A stretch of 32,018 bases of DNA from Glutinoglossum americanum. Taxonomy: Eukaryota; Ascomycota; Geoglossomycetes; Geoglossales; Geoglossaceae. The notes under the pieces are model-generated. The model ran no database searches, was not told where the DNA came from, and worked only from the letters and a program-made list of their open reading frames with translations. Position numbers and translations under genes: made by a program. How positions within the stretch are numbered: the first letter of the stretch is position 1; every line of letters starts with the position of its first letter. This document shows, in pieces, positions 19,392 through 30,578 of the stretch. The DNA lies in assembly GCA_020080175.1 (NCBI GenBank), contig JAGHQL010000234.1, positions 1 to 32,018 on the forward strand, written 5' to 3'.

Positions 19392-22300
19392 CTGTCTACT
19401 TCTGCGATGGAGGAGGAATGCAGGAGGCAGGAAGAAGGCGGGTTCCCGGCTGGCCTTTTAACCACCAGCCCTCCCCTTCGCTCCTCGTACCTCGCCCCCT
19501 TCAGCTCACGGTGGTTGGCGTGGAAAGCCTTCGTGGTGTTGAGGGCTCAATGACAGGTTTTCGCAGGGTGTCGCTCGCTTAGTGGGGTCTTGGCAGGGGC
19601 TGGTCTGCCGGGTTCGTGTGGTTGGGTGGGGTTGGGCGATGGCTGGCGCGCAAGCGGATTCGCCGAGGAGTCGTGATTTGGTGATGAACGTCGTTTTGCT
19701 TGCGAGGGGGTGTCTGCTGTACGGCGCTCTCGTTGGCGGGCTCCGTGCAGCCCCGTAAGATTCTTGGAGTTTCTTTTTGATTTTGGGCTCTGGGGAGCCG
19801 GTACTTCCGACCGAGTAGAAGCAGAAACTTTAGGATATGACGACTGTCGGCGTCAAATCACCATCATGTCGCACCGTTGGCTGGTTTCACCCTAATTTGG
19901 TGAGTACAACGGCCTTCGTTCCATCTCGGCTAAGGCGGAGGGGAGAGAATGAGGCTGTGGCGGTCTTTCCGCGATCGCGTACGTATTGATCGCGCAGCTC
20001 CAAAGATACTTGCCGGCGGAACCTGTAACGTTTCTATTTCCAAGTACATCGCTCGCAAAGCTGCGTGCAGAGTTCGTGGGACGCGCGTATTACGGTGTGC
20101 GTTGATCGGCCGAGGGACAGGAGCTCGAATTCCCAGCCCGACCATCCATCCAATTCTCGAAACCAACGAATAAGAAGCCTCGCACTCACCCAAGCAAAAA
20201 GACAATGTCCTCCTGCCTAATGCACCCCGTCAAGCAAACCTCGCTCCAACACGTCAATAATCCGCCACAGCCTGTCGAATTGTCCCCTGCTCGTCCCAGC
20301 ACCAGCCATCCGCTCGCCACCTAATTACGCATGCAAGACGACACGCCAAACGAACAAGCCTCCCCAGCTCCACTACGCGCGCATCCGACCCCTCCAAATA
20401 AAATAAAACAATAAAAAAAAAACACCCAATTTCCAAGAAAAACCATCGAGAAACTTTAAATTCCGTCTGGAAATACAAACCGAGGGAATTAATTTCCCCG
20501 GCTGGCCTGTCATCCTGCGACGAGGCGTGAGGTTGGGTGACTCGCGCGCGGCGACCGGCAAAGGTAGGTTTCAAGTTTTCGGCCGCTTCAACCAACGGTC
20601 GGCCAGCGGCCCCCCAGTTTGGATTCTTATTTTTATTTTTATTTTTTTTAATCTGGGATCCACTGGTGTTGGCGGAGGAGAGAGCTTCTAGAAAGAAAAA
20701 AGGTAGATAAAAATGGAATAAAAATTATTGCGAGGGTAATAGGATTGAGGGTTCATGGGAGGAGGTTTGTTACTTGTTGGCATTTGTTAGCTCCACTCTG
20801 CATGAAGAGAGCTAATCACATCCTAATACTCTCTATGACGGCGATACATGTTCACTCATGCTACCGCATGCTAGCTAGTCGGCATGTGTCTGGCATATGA
20901 AAGAATGTGCGAGAGAGAGAGATGAGTTTTGGAACGCACCGAGACATTTGACTCGGTCAACCAAACCCACCACGAGGAAAACAAAAGGGCCATACCCTCC
21001 GAATCCAACCGGATCACCGCGTATCTCTATTAAAAAATTAAAAAAAACTGAAAAAAAGCTATTCCATAACCTACTAGCCTTCCAAAAAAAAACCTTTGGC
21101 CCACAACTATACGTAGCATCAACCCGATCCGCATTCCACAGCGATGACCTCAACAGGCGCGGAACGAACGGGCGGCACGCATCTGGAACCGGAGCGGACG
21201 TGGGGCTCTGGTATAGACAAGCGCCTGCATGTGCCCCTCCCCGCCGCATCCCGGGCTCCTGCTCCGCCGACAACGGGGACATGCGCGGGACCGGAGCGGA
21301 GCGTGCGATCGAGCGCAATCGAGTGTGCGTGCGCGAAAACAGACAACCAGCTCGCCGGACTGGTGCTGGGAGGGTTTTTGTTTTTGGTCGGGCGAGGGTT
21401 CTCGCGGATGTAGCGAGAGTGGGGGCCGGGGATTGGTATTTTTAGCGTTTTTTGTCCGTGCTGGGGGGCGGGAACGAGGGGCGTCCTTTTGTTTCTTTTA
21501 AGGGGGTCTTGCTCGTACGGCGGGCCTTCTCTTCTCTCTTGGGGTGGCCGTGCCTTCGTCGCTGTTTCTTGCGTCCTTCGTCTTCTCTATACGTACCGTA
21601 AATCTGGTTGTGCTGTCGATTCTTGTCGGATGGTTTGCTGTATATTCGATGCTCGCTTCCGCCCGGAATTAAGGGTTTACTCCCTTGGCGGCTTGTTGCT
21701 CCGTTGGGGAGTAGATGGGAAGATGGTGTGAGGTTGGGGAGGATGCATCGGACTGAGGCGGGACCAATGATGGTGGGACGTATTGGATATACAACGGTCG
21801 ATATTTGAGGGGAGGGAAAGCCAGCCTGTTTACTGGAGGGTGTAAAGTCACTTGGTTGGAATCACCGTCGGTAAGCTCAAGTTACAAGTTATTTTCCTGA
21901 TGATATTTGTTTCTTGGAGTGCCGGTTATACTGATAGATGGTGTGTGTTAGTGCTATTGGGTCGGCCATATTTACCCAGAGGGGCTGGAGCTACCACCAT
22001 TTATTACGAACGTCGATATCTGAGGCGTGATGGATGAAAAGGGTTCGATGGATCATAATACACGTTATACAACCACAAGATGCCGCTGCAGCTCTCATTC
22101 CAGGCGAACGGCTTCATTTTTCACTCTGCTAATGTCCACTATTAGAGAAAGGGGGGTGGTGGGAATCAAAAACTGCCAGCCTCAGGATCCAAGGCCCCTC
22201 GAACATCCCTCTAGATGCTTCCTGACGGATTAAACGAATAATACAGGGACACTGACTAAACCTTGGGGCGACCGCGGTAGTAGCCTGATAGCATCCCTAC

Positions 22301-22945
22301 TCTGGCTCTAGCATAGCTCAGCACAGCTCAGCACAAGACCGTAAATCCACCGTTCTACAGCACGGCGACACTATACTCCTACGCTCTAGCATCAACGGCG
22401 GGTCCCCGGCATCTCTGCGGGGTATTCGACGGGCTATCGGTTTGAAAAAAGTGGTATATACGATAAGGTAAGGGTTTTATTTTAGAAACTCCAGACACCG
22501 GTCTGCTAAGGGGCCAACCCAGCAGGTAAGTTCTCTTTAATGGGTCTATGTTCCGTTCCGGCGATAGATTGTAGCCGTTCCGCTATATGATGGGGCGTTT
22601 TTAGGAGTTGCGATGGGGTAGGTATTGAGGTAAATTGTGCGGCAACTTGTTAGGTATGGAGAGGATGAGATGGAGCGGTGAGTAGCGCCAGTAAACTTGA
22701 AGCGACAGGGGCACCTCTGCTTCCCTTTCCCATATGGGCTCTCGGGACATTCATTCCTGCCTATCCCGCACATAGTAGGTTATTTACGTAGAAGTCCGCT
22801 GCTGCGCCTTCCTGCCGGTTCAAAAGCATTCTGGTTTCATCGTTTCTTTATTCTCTCATTAAGTCGAGCTAAAAGACCCGCCCATAGCCAAAGAACCAAT
22901 CGCCAAGCATCACCCCAAACAACTCCGATTACGACAGATTTTTTT
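19392..22945. other. 3.5-kb gene-free stretch
   Basis: No protein gene is supported. The sequence has A- and T-tracts (around 20400-20460, 20625-20650 and 21030-21090), GC-rich islands (21140-21350) and small direct repeats (agctcagcac doubled near 22315-22332). The longest frame (20897-21445) crosses A-tracts and has no domain-like text. A non-coding transcript or far-upstream control region is possible, but nothing in the sequence demonstrates it. Confidence 0.45.
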
Positions 22946-23873
22946 TTATCCATACATGGCCCTGGGGAATACGCGCTGACCCTCAAGGTCCGGCGATATC
23001 GGTCCCATACCGTTTTGCAATCCCGCGTTACCCGTATTCCCGTTTGCCGGCATACTGATCGGCTCTTGGGGTGCCATAGATCCTATTTGGGGTGCCCTAG
23101 TTGCGGCCATGAGAGCAGCGTGTGCTTCAATGATATGTCTCGCTTGCCTCAGGACCTGTTTGTCGGCCATTCTGCGCTTATGGACACGAATGCATCCATA
23201 GACAAAGAGTACGAAATGTAGAATTCTGTTGGAATGCGGGTAAGCAGTCTGTCTATACCTTCTTTGTAGCTATGGCGACCATGGTGGTTTCAAGAAAGAC
23301 ATTAGGGAAGAGGGATACCGTACACACAAATGAACAAAAGTACAACCCCGGAAATTTCTGCGTTTCGAGCAGATGTCGGATAGTCGTAGTAGTAGGAATC
23401 GTAGGAGAAGTTGAACAAGAGACAGGCGAAGATACCCATGATGACAAGAACGATCCATATGGACAGATCGAAGCCGACGTCGAAGCCAGGGTGAAGGAGA
23501 TATCCGTTGCAGACAGGGAACGCCAAGTATATTAAGTTGAAGAGAACGGAAGTAGCTAACTAGAAGCGATCCCAAGCGTTAGCTATAGAATAGGAAACAT
23601 TACCGCGACGTCTGGCGGGTCGCTGTGCTTCAACCACCAAGAGGCAGAGGGAGCGTTGCTCCGGTGGGACGGCTATCGTGAGCCATCTGTACTTACCGCG
23701 CTCAGGCCAAATATATCCAGAGCCAAACCAAACGACACCAGCCCTGCCGCTGCAAACACGGTCGCCGCTGCCCTTAGCGCAATCAACAAAACCCATCTGG
23801 GTTCCTTTTGAAGAAGACGCTGCCGCTTCGAGCGCCGACGCGGAGAATCCCTAGATTCGACGATGTCACCCAT
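22946..23873 (-). CDS. Four-helix (MARVEL-like) membrane protein
   Basis: Four exons: 23873-23697, 23627-23604, 23559-23347 and 23269-22946, giving 245 residues. Introns are 69, 44 and 77 nt, all phase 0, with branch sites GCTAACG and CCTAATG in the last two. The 24-nt second exon (HSDPPDVA) is set by phase and is the least certain part. Four hydrophobic segments are visible: WVLLIALRAAATVFAAAGLV, ATSVLFNLIYLAFPV, SIWIVLVIMGIFACLLFNF and ILHFVLFVYGCI, with a basic N-terminus (SPRRRSKRQR) and a cytosol-like tail after VHKRR. Between helices 3 and 4 lies a tyrosine-rich loop (SYDSYYYDYP). The layout is that of fungal MARVEL-like plasma-membrane proteins of unknown role. Another short acceptor choice for exon 2 would change only a few residues. 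Confidence 0.8.
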
Positions 23874-25372
23874 GACGTCGTAGTTTAGACTGTTGAAGGC
23901 TAGCTTGCTACTCTTAATGAGATGAGTGGAGGAAGATACGTATTCTATCGTAACCAGTTGAAGCCGAATACTTTTGGTTCTAGCACTCGAAGGTGAGAGT
24001 AGCCGGCGGATAGGGGAGGTTATGAACACTTGGATGGAGGGCTACGGGGCTGCTCGCAAGGCAGTTTCGCGTTGGTGCCAGGATGATTTCTTGGCCGGTG
24101 TGGCACGTCCAATAGAGCAGTGTTGGTTTCGGCGCAGCGAGATCACCGCTGGTTTAGAGGCCTAGAGTGGACTGGCGGGGGAATTGGTTCATTTTGCGCT
24201 AGGCCGGAAAATGCCGTCAGTTAGAGCAGCATTAGTCTTATTCAGCCACCCAACATTAGTTATATTAACTTCATACGGTTGGAATAAAGCCTTGCGCGAC
24301 ACTGCCACCGATGGCAGCGATTCTCAGTGTTGTATCCATTCTGCGATTCAGTCCATCGTGTCGCCCGCGGATGGAGTTGAGGATGATAGCCTGAATTTAA
24401 TACAACGAATGGGAAAGAATAGAGACGATGGGAAGCCCACCGTTCACCTACTAACTCTACATTACCGTAGCGTCGCGGGACGATCAGATGCTATGATCGT
24501 CTGAATCCTTGGCGGCGTCTAGAATGCCATGTGATCAGCGCTTGTGGGGCTCAAGTTATATCGCCAATCGAACGACTCTAGAAGGCAGGATCAAACGAGG
24601 CTTATGCAAGGTGTTTTTGAGAGCATGAAGTTGGCACATCTAACATCTAACTCGCTTTAACGAGCATGCCCCTGCGGCCGCCGGCCCCGTGCTCCGACAA
24701 CATGCTGATAGGCGTTCTTGAACCGGGACTGCATTCGCCAAGCTGTGGGGTTTGGCCCTCAACATGAGACGAGTATCCTTATCGTCCTTCAAGCGGACGG
24801 TTCGTTTGTCATACCATCTCCTCATTGGCAACCACAAATTGCCTCTTCGTTATCTACTATTGCCTCGGTAATTCTAGCTCAATTCGGTGTTTGAATCTAA
24901 TTAGAGACACTGGTGAAGAAGATATCTGAGGCTGAATCGGCGGATTAGCACAAGCGATCGTGTGGAAGGGCACTGGTATATCAAAGGAAGCCATTCCATC
25001 TACAATAGGGGGGGTCTTTTCCTTTTACCATCTGCAGTTAGCCCCTTTGCTACACCATTTCTTGTTGCCTCTGGGAGGCGGAGTATCCTTGTATTAGAAG
25101 TGGTACTCTATTGTCGTTGCGTGGAGATGTGTAGCCACTGTAAAACCCTTTCATAGCTAGGTAGGGTTGGCAACCTTTGAACGTGTTATATCACCTCAGG
25201 AGGGATGGTTGCTCGAATAGGATCCTGGGAGGTTTTATTTTTTTATTGGGATATCAATCCATGTCCTTACTTAGGCTCTCTAATGTTACCGGCTCATTGA
25301 CTTTTATTTCCGGTCCAAGCTAGCCGAACATGCCCGACGTTCCCGTCTCGAACCTTCATCGTGAACACTCAG
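23874..25372. other. Intergenic between divergent genes
   Basis: 1.5 kb between the membrane-protein gene and the plus-strand NLR. It holds both promoters, without a convincing TATA box on either side. Open frames (for example 24184-24504) show no recognisable protein and no splice partners. Confidence 0.5.
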
Positions 25373-28300
25373 ATGTCGTCGAATATTTGGAAACGCTTAT
25401 TGCACCGCAAACCCTCGAAGGAGCCTGAGACTGAGTATGGATTGCACATACTTTCTGAACCCTCAGAGCTTGGTGGGGGTGTTGCGGGAGAGGCTGAGGC
25501 TGGTAAGGTAGATGTTGAGTAAGTTAGCCCCTCGATATTCCCGTACTGGGGTGGTATTTTGTATCTTCTTTCGCAAGGAAGCTGACGTGACCTGCCACTT
25601 CCTTTAGTGTCGTTGCAGTCCATGGTCTTGGGGGCCATGCTATCAATACCTGGACACACAAGGACACGAACAAAATGTGGCTTCGCGATTTCCTCCCCGC
25701 GACAATGAAAGGTGCCCGAATCATGACTTTCGGATATGATGCTATGATCCACAATGGAAAAAATGTGCTCGGCATCATGGAGAATGCAGAAAACCTTCTC
25801 TGCGAGATATCGCACAGACGGCAGACAGTAGAGGTATGTTTGACCCTGAAGGCTAGCCTTGGGTATTATCGCGCTCACCTTAAGCTGTCTATACGAAGGA
25901 GAAATGCCGCTGCTTAATCTTTATTGGCCATAGTTTAGGAGGACTTGTAATCAAAAAGGCAATAGCCCTTCCCTAACATCCTAGGAGCCATGCTAAATTG
26001 TGGAATTCCTAGGCTCTAATTATGGCTCACCAAGAGAGCTTCTACAATGATATCCTGACGTCTACATGTGGAGTAATGTTCATGAGTGTGCCCCATGACG
26101 GGGCTGATCTTGCCTTAATCGCTGATCGCCTTGCCACCATCGCCAAAGTAGTGACTCGCTTGAATACAATAAACCTCGGAGACTTGAGACGAGATACACG
26201 CCCCCTTCAAGACATTTCGAAAGCTTTCGGGAATCTCGAAGGGTTTAGTATTAGGACTGTTGTCGAATCTGACGAGACCCGGATACCTGGTACGCGTAAT
26301 TATGTTATGGTAGGTGTTCCCCCGAGAATATCGTGTTTGGGCCATCTAATAAACTGTAAAGGTGGTACCTCAAACGTCGGCAAGGTTAAATCTTGGTAGA
26401 AGAGAGGTGGTATTCAGCATCCTGGGCTCCGATCATCATACGGTATGCAAGTTTCGGGCCAAAGAAGACACACAATACTTGAAAGTTTGCAATGCTTTGA
26501 AAACTATGGCTGAAGAAGGACTGAAGTCTTCGCTAGCACCTTGTGCGTGTCATACCACTCTGGCTTTCGTCTTTGATGCCTTTTACCTACTTGGCTGACC
26601 AAGCTGCTAAGCAACGGCCACTACAGCCAAACATCAGAGCGAAGCTGTTGGGGAAGGCCCATTCTACGAAATCCCATTACTGCAAGTCTCGCAATATGTA
26701 GACCGAGTAGAACTACTGAAGGAGATCGAGAGAAATTTTGCCAGTGTCTCGGGGGCTGAATCTCATCGAAGAATAGTCGTGCTCTTAGGCATGGGAGGCC
26801 AGGGGAAAACACAACTTGCCCTAGAACACTGCCGAGTGGCAAGGGCATCAGAGCAATATCAAGGTATCTTTTGGATTGACGCCTCGTCTCCGGGTACGGC
26901 CCGTCGGGGATTTGAAACCATCGCAGAAAAGGTCTCTGGTCCAGGGCGAGTATTTGGCAACAGCGAGTCAAAGATAGCTTTTGTCAAAGACACACTGGGG
27001 AGTTGGGGAAAACCGTGGATCATAGTGTTTGACAACTATGATAACCCGAGCGAATTTAAAAATATATCCTCCTATTTTCCTCAGGGACGAAGTGGTGCGA
27101 TACTGTTTACAAGCCGACACTCTGAATCCGCACGCCTTGGCATCGTTATCAGAGTCACGCAAATGACGGAGGAAGAAGGGACAGAACTTCTCTTGCGTCA
27201 ATCTAGACTAGAAAGAAATAGCGACAACACCATAGATGGGCGAAAAATTGTCCGGAAGCTTGGCTATTTACCTCTCGCTATCGATCAAGCAGGTGCATAT
27301 ATCAATGCGCGAGAGCTTCCGCTTTGGCGCTTTATTAAACACTATGATGAGCGAAAAGAAGTTGTGCTAAAACATACCCCACTATTATGGGAATACCGGA
27401 AAAGGCTCGGTGAAGACAAAGATGAGATGTCGCTGAACGTGTTTACAACATGGGAATTGTCGTTTCGGCAGGTCGGCAAGAATGAAGACGAGCGAGCCAT
27501 GATCTGCCACTTTCTAACGCTCTCTGCATTCTTTGATGCTACTAAAATTGGTGAAAACCTCTTCAGACGCCTGGCCTCAGCCAGCGAACCCCCGCAGTGG
27601 GTTGGGCTTTTCACCTCCGAAGGCGTCTGGGATGGGTACAAGTATCAGGATATTTTAGTCGAACTGCGCAAATTATCGTTGCTACAGAGTCTGGATACTG
27701 GAACCGAAGAGACACGCTTCTCATTACACCCTCTCGTTGTAGAATGGTTGAAGTTGCGGGCGGATCAGGAGAGCCGGCAGAGGTACGCTCTAGAGGCGAT
27801 AGTGGTTTTGGGAGACTGCATCAGCGCGCAAGACCAGGGCACGATACCTCTGCAGATCAAATTGGACACACTATCACACGTCGATATGTGTCTCCGGAAT
27901 GATAAAGAATATTCTCAGGAATTGGGCGGATTGGACCCTGTCTCTCTAATAGAACCTTTGTGTGTTTTTGGGTCACTCTATAAGAGGTTTTGCCAATACC
28001 AAGAGGCTAAGACAATGTACAAACGAACTCTAACCGTGGGTGAGGAGCTAGGGCTAATGTGTGAGCGGGCATTGGCTGGGTGCGAGAAGGCGCTGGGGCC
28101 GGACCACCCACTTACGCTGGGCGTAATCCACAACTTGGGTCTTCTCTACGGGCGGCAGGGCAAGCTGGCAGAGGCGGAGGCCATGTACAGGCGGGCTCTG
28201 GCCGGGTCAGAGAAGGTGCTGGGGTTAGATCACATGCCGACGCTGGGCGCGGTCAACAGCTTGGGCATTCTCTACAGGGAGCAGGGCAGGCTGGCGGAGG

Positions 28301-28617
28301 CGGAGGTCATGTATGGGCGGGTTCTCGCCGGGAGGGAGAAGGCACTAGGGCCGGACCACCCATCGACGCTTGACACGGTCCACAGCTTGGGCGTTCTCTA
28401 CGACAGCCAGGACAGGCTAGCGGAGGCAGAGGCTATGTACGGGCGAGCCCTTACCGGGTATGAGAAGGCGCTGGGGCCGGACCACAAGTCAACGCTGCTG
28501 ACGGTCCGCGGCTTGGGCCTTCTCTACGAGCGCCAGGGCAAGCTAGCGGAGGCAAAAGCTATGTACCAGCGGCACCCTGCGTGGGCAGCTACCCAAACTG
28601 GCGATACAAGCCACTAA
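25373..28617 (+). CDS. Alpha/beta-hydrolase - NB-ARC - TPR NLR (SesB-like N-terminus)
   Basis: Six exons: 25373-25518, 25608-25833, 25899-25958, 26013-26309, 26362-26542 and 26627-28617, giving 966 residues with all phases consistent. Introns are 89, 65, 54, 52 and 84 nt. The third (25959-26012) starts with GC instead of GT. The N-terminal hydrolase has VDVVAVHGLGG (47-56), nucleophile elbow GHSLGG (S136), GVMFMSVPHDGAD and a likely catalytic histidine in SDHHTVCKF (H268). NB-ARC follows: P-loop GMGGQGKT (358-365), Walker B-like WIIVFDNYD (434-442) and GYLPLAIDQA. The C-terminus carries kinesin-light-chain-type TPRs (EKALGPDHPSTL, AEAEAMYGRAL). This is a known fungal NLR layout, thought to sense non-self and trigger a lipase-like effector. 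The TPR array has an internal partial loss and an abrupt end. No stops interrupt the model. Confidence 0.9.
25959..26012 (+). other. GC-AG intron in the hydrolase domain
   Basis: The text before the intron is GHSLGGLVIKK and after it ALIMAHQES, the continuous family sequence, which puts the donor at GCAATA. The branch (ATGCTAAAT) and acceptor (TTCCTAG) are normal, and the 54-nt intron has an in-frame TAA. A GT donor (GTAATC) 12 bases upstream at 25947 would also keep the frame but remove four residues (VIKK) just after the nucleophile loop. Confidence 0.65.
28084..28575 (+). repeat. Tandem 126-bp repeats encoding TPR units
   Basis: Units of 42 codons start at 28084, 28210, 28336 and 28462, each opening with gagaagg and encoding EKALGPDH-type text; the fourth is cut short. 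The framework (TL, LGLLY, QGKLAEAEAMY) is constant, while positions after GPDH and around the LY motif vary between units. The period equals that of the WD40 array at the left end. Confidence 0.9.
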
Positions 28618-30578
28618 TCCCTTACCGCCAACCGCTCAGCCACTCCCTACTCGCCACCGGCGTGTCTGCGACTTCACAAATACTCTCTTTCTATTGTTGG
28701 AAGACCAGCATCCTTGCTAGTTTATAGAGCTTGCCATGGTAAAGACCGGCGGAGCCGCCTAGCCAATGTGGCCATATGGCCAGTTGTTACTGGTCATAAC
28801 ACCTTCTTTCAAGCATTCGACCTTAGCTCGAGGATCGAGGTCATAACCACTAACCTCGCAAGGTCCCAGCGTAGTCATAAAACACCATATACGGGGTGTT
28901 CACGACGTCCGGTCCTTCAGCTACGACACACACCCTTCCTGATTAGGAAGGTGGTTAGCAATTCTTTGATTTGGCGATTCGGCAACTCGAGCACTGCTCG
29001 AACTCTTGCTTTTCGCTCACTATGAGCTTTATCATATATGTAAGGAGACTGTCGTATTTCAGCACTCCTTCGTTTAGTCCTCGGAAGCCTCTTGGTTGAT
29101 TCTTTGGCGGCGGTGGCATTCGGCGGTAGGCCAATACCCATGGCTCTCTCGCTGGTGGCACCAAGAAGCATGTAAACACCTTGAGGATTTCTTCGCCCTC
29201 GTTTTTATATAGTTACCTAGCAAGCAATAACAATCTATTTTATGCTATATAACACGCTCTAACCTGACAAACGTTTATTTCCTACGAAAAGGCTATGGAA
29301 AATGGTATAGTCCTTAATCTATGGACTCCCGTCATCATATCCCTGTTCGGATTCCCCCATGATTCCATGTTATGGAGTATTTTGATAGCTAGCTGTTGGG
29401 TGGATGTTCTGGGTGGATTATATGTTACGTGTGATCCTGCCGAGGGCCCTCCGAACTGGGGGAAGCGGAGGATTTGTGGGTGAGTCTATGAGGGTCGCTA
29501 GGGTTGGTTTGAACGAGCGGCGTATTCTATGGGAACGCGGAGGGTAATAAATAGGAGGAGAATATGGCGGAGAAATCACGTTGGGATATCTATTAAAATT
29601 ATCTGTGTTATTGCCTCACGGTGGAGCCCTGTTGCTTCACCTAGTTCTGGCGGCTTTGTCCCTGGTAGCCGAGTGCGTTAACTAGAATTGGAGTGTGGAT
29701 AAGCACCTTCCCAGTCTCCTCTCGAAATGGGCAATTTCTAGAGGGAAAACTCGGGCGAACCTTATACATGATGCGTAAAGGTGTTGAGGAGGGTTTGGCC
29801 CTGGTTCGCCACCACATACCGGCCTATATATTGGGTGGGATTCCCCGGCTTTAACTTAAAACGCACTGATTGAGGTAGGAGTCTTAGTTTCTACGCTCCT
29901 CTCTACACCTATTTCTTCTAATTTGTTAGACTAGAGGGGATAATGCGGGCTAGGGGATGAGCGAAGGTTGTATACAAGTGTGCGTGGTTTATGAGCGCAT
30001 GAATTGAGGGGGGAAAGCTGGTTGGATGATAATGGGGGAGGGGTATCCGTGGATATGCACAATCTGGGAAGGGGAAAAGGGTAATTACCTCAATGACCTA
30101 TCTACAGGATTTGAAAGAGTGTCTTTGCCGGCGCATTTGGGGGCAGCCATAACGCCGGGATATCGCCTTCGACGCGGTAGCCTTGAACTCGCCTTTTTGC
30201 AACGATCACACTTTTCATTATAAATTACGAGGCGAGACAGCTGGAAGCCCTCCAAACAACCTACCAGCTGTTGCTCAGCCGTTTTTCCGGGGGAGCAGCA
30301 AGAGATCTACATGTTGAGGGCAGGTGGGTATCTTTCAAGTTCGACGCGTCCTAACCTCTATACCGCCCCACCACCACAAGACGCCGCCCATAGGGAAGAA
30401 AGACCCCCGACCAAAACACCTCCAACAAGGATTAGGGTTTATTAGTCGACCAGTCTTATTAGAGGGATAGATAAGTGATTCAACGCTAAAAACTCGAACG
30501 AGAGCATGGCATCTTGGGAAATCTTGTGGGATAGACAGATGACAAAGAATGCAAAAGAGGGATGGGATAAAAAAGGGG
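28618..30578. other. Gene-free stretch, possible old element debris in part
   Basis: Nearly 2 kb without a supported gene. The part 28714-29215 holds a stem with CCTTCCT/AGGAAGG arms (28934-28951), a GC-rich palindrome-prone segment (accggcggagccgccta near 28743) and text on both strands without clean frames. This could be a relic of an LTR-type or other element, old and without recognisable ends. Beyond 29216 I see only short frames and nothing to annotate. Confidence 0.35.

Noticed and set aside
20897-21445. 182-codon plus-strand frame
   Set aside because: Lysine runs come from A-tracts and the rest from a GC-rich island that is open in several frames.
23226-23258. Possible 33-nt intron in the membrane-protein gene
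   Set aside because: Too short for a fungal intron and not needed: the frame is open from 23269 straight through.
28080-28373. 97-codon plus-strand frame over the TPR array
   Set aside because: Shadow frame of the GC-rich repeats; the coding frame is the TPR one.
28714-29215. Possible LTR remnant
   Set aside because: No paired repeat, no terminal TG..CA pair or target duplication could be shown; kept only as a low-confidence note.
29665-29755. tRNA-like sequence (TAGCCGAGTGCGTTAA resembling an A box)
   Set aside because: No good B box and no acceptor stem pairing; at most a degenerate tRNA-derived fragment.
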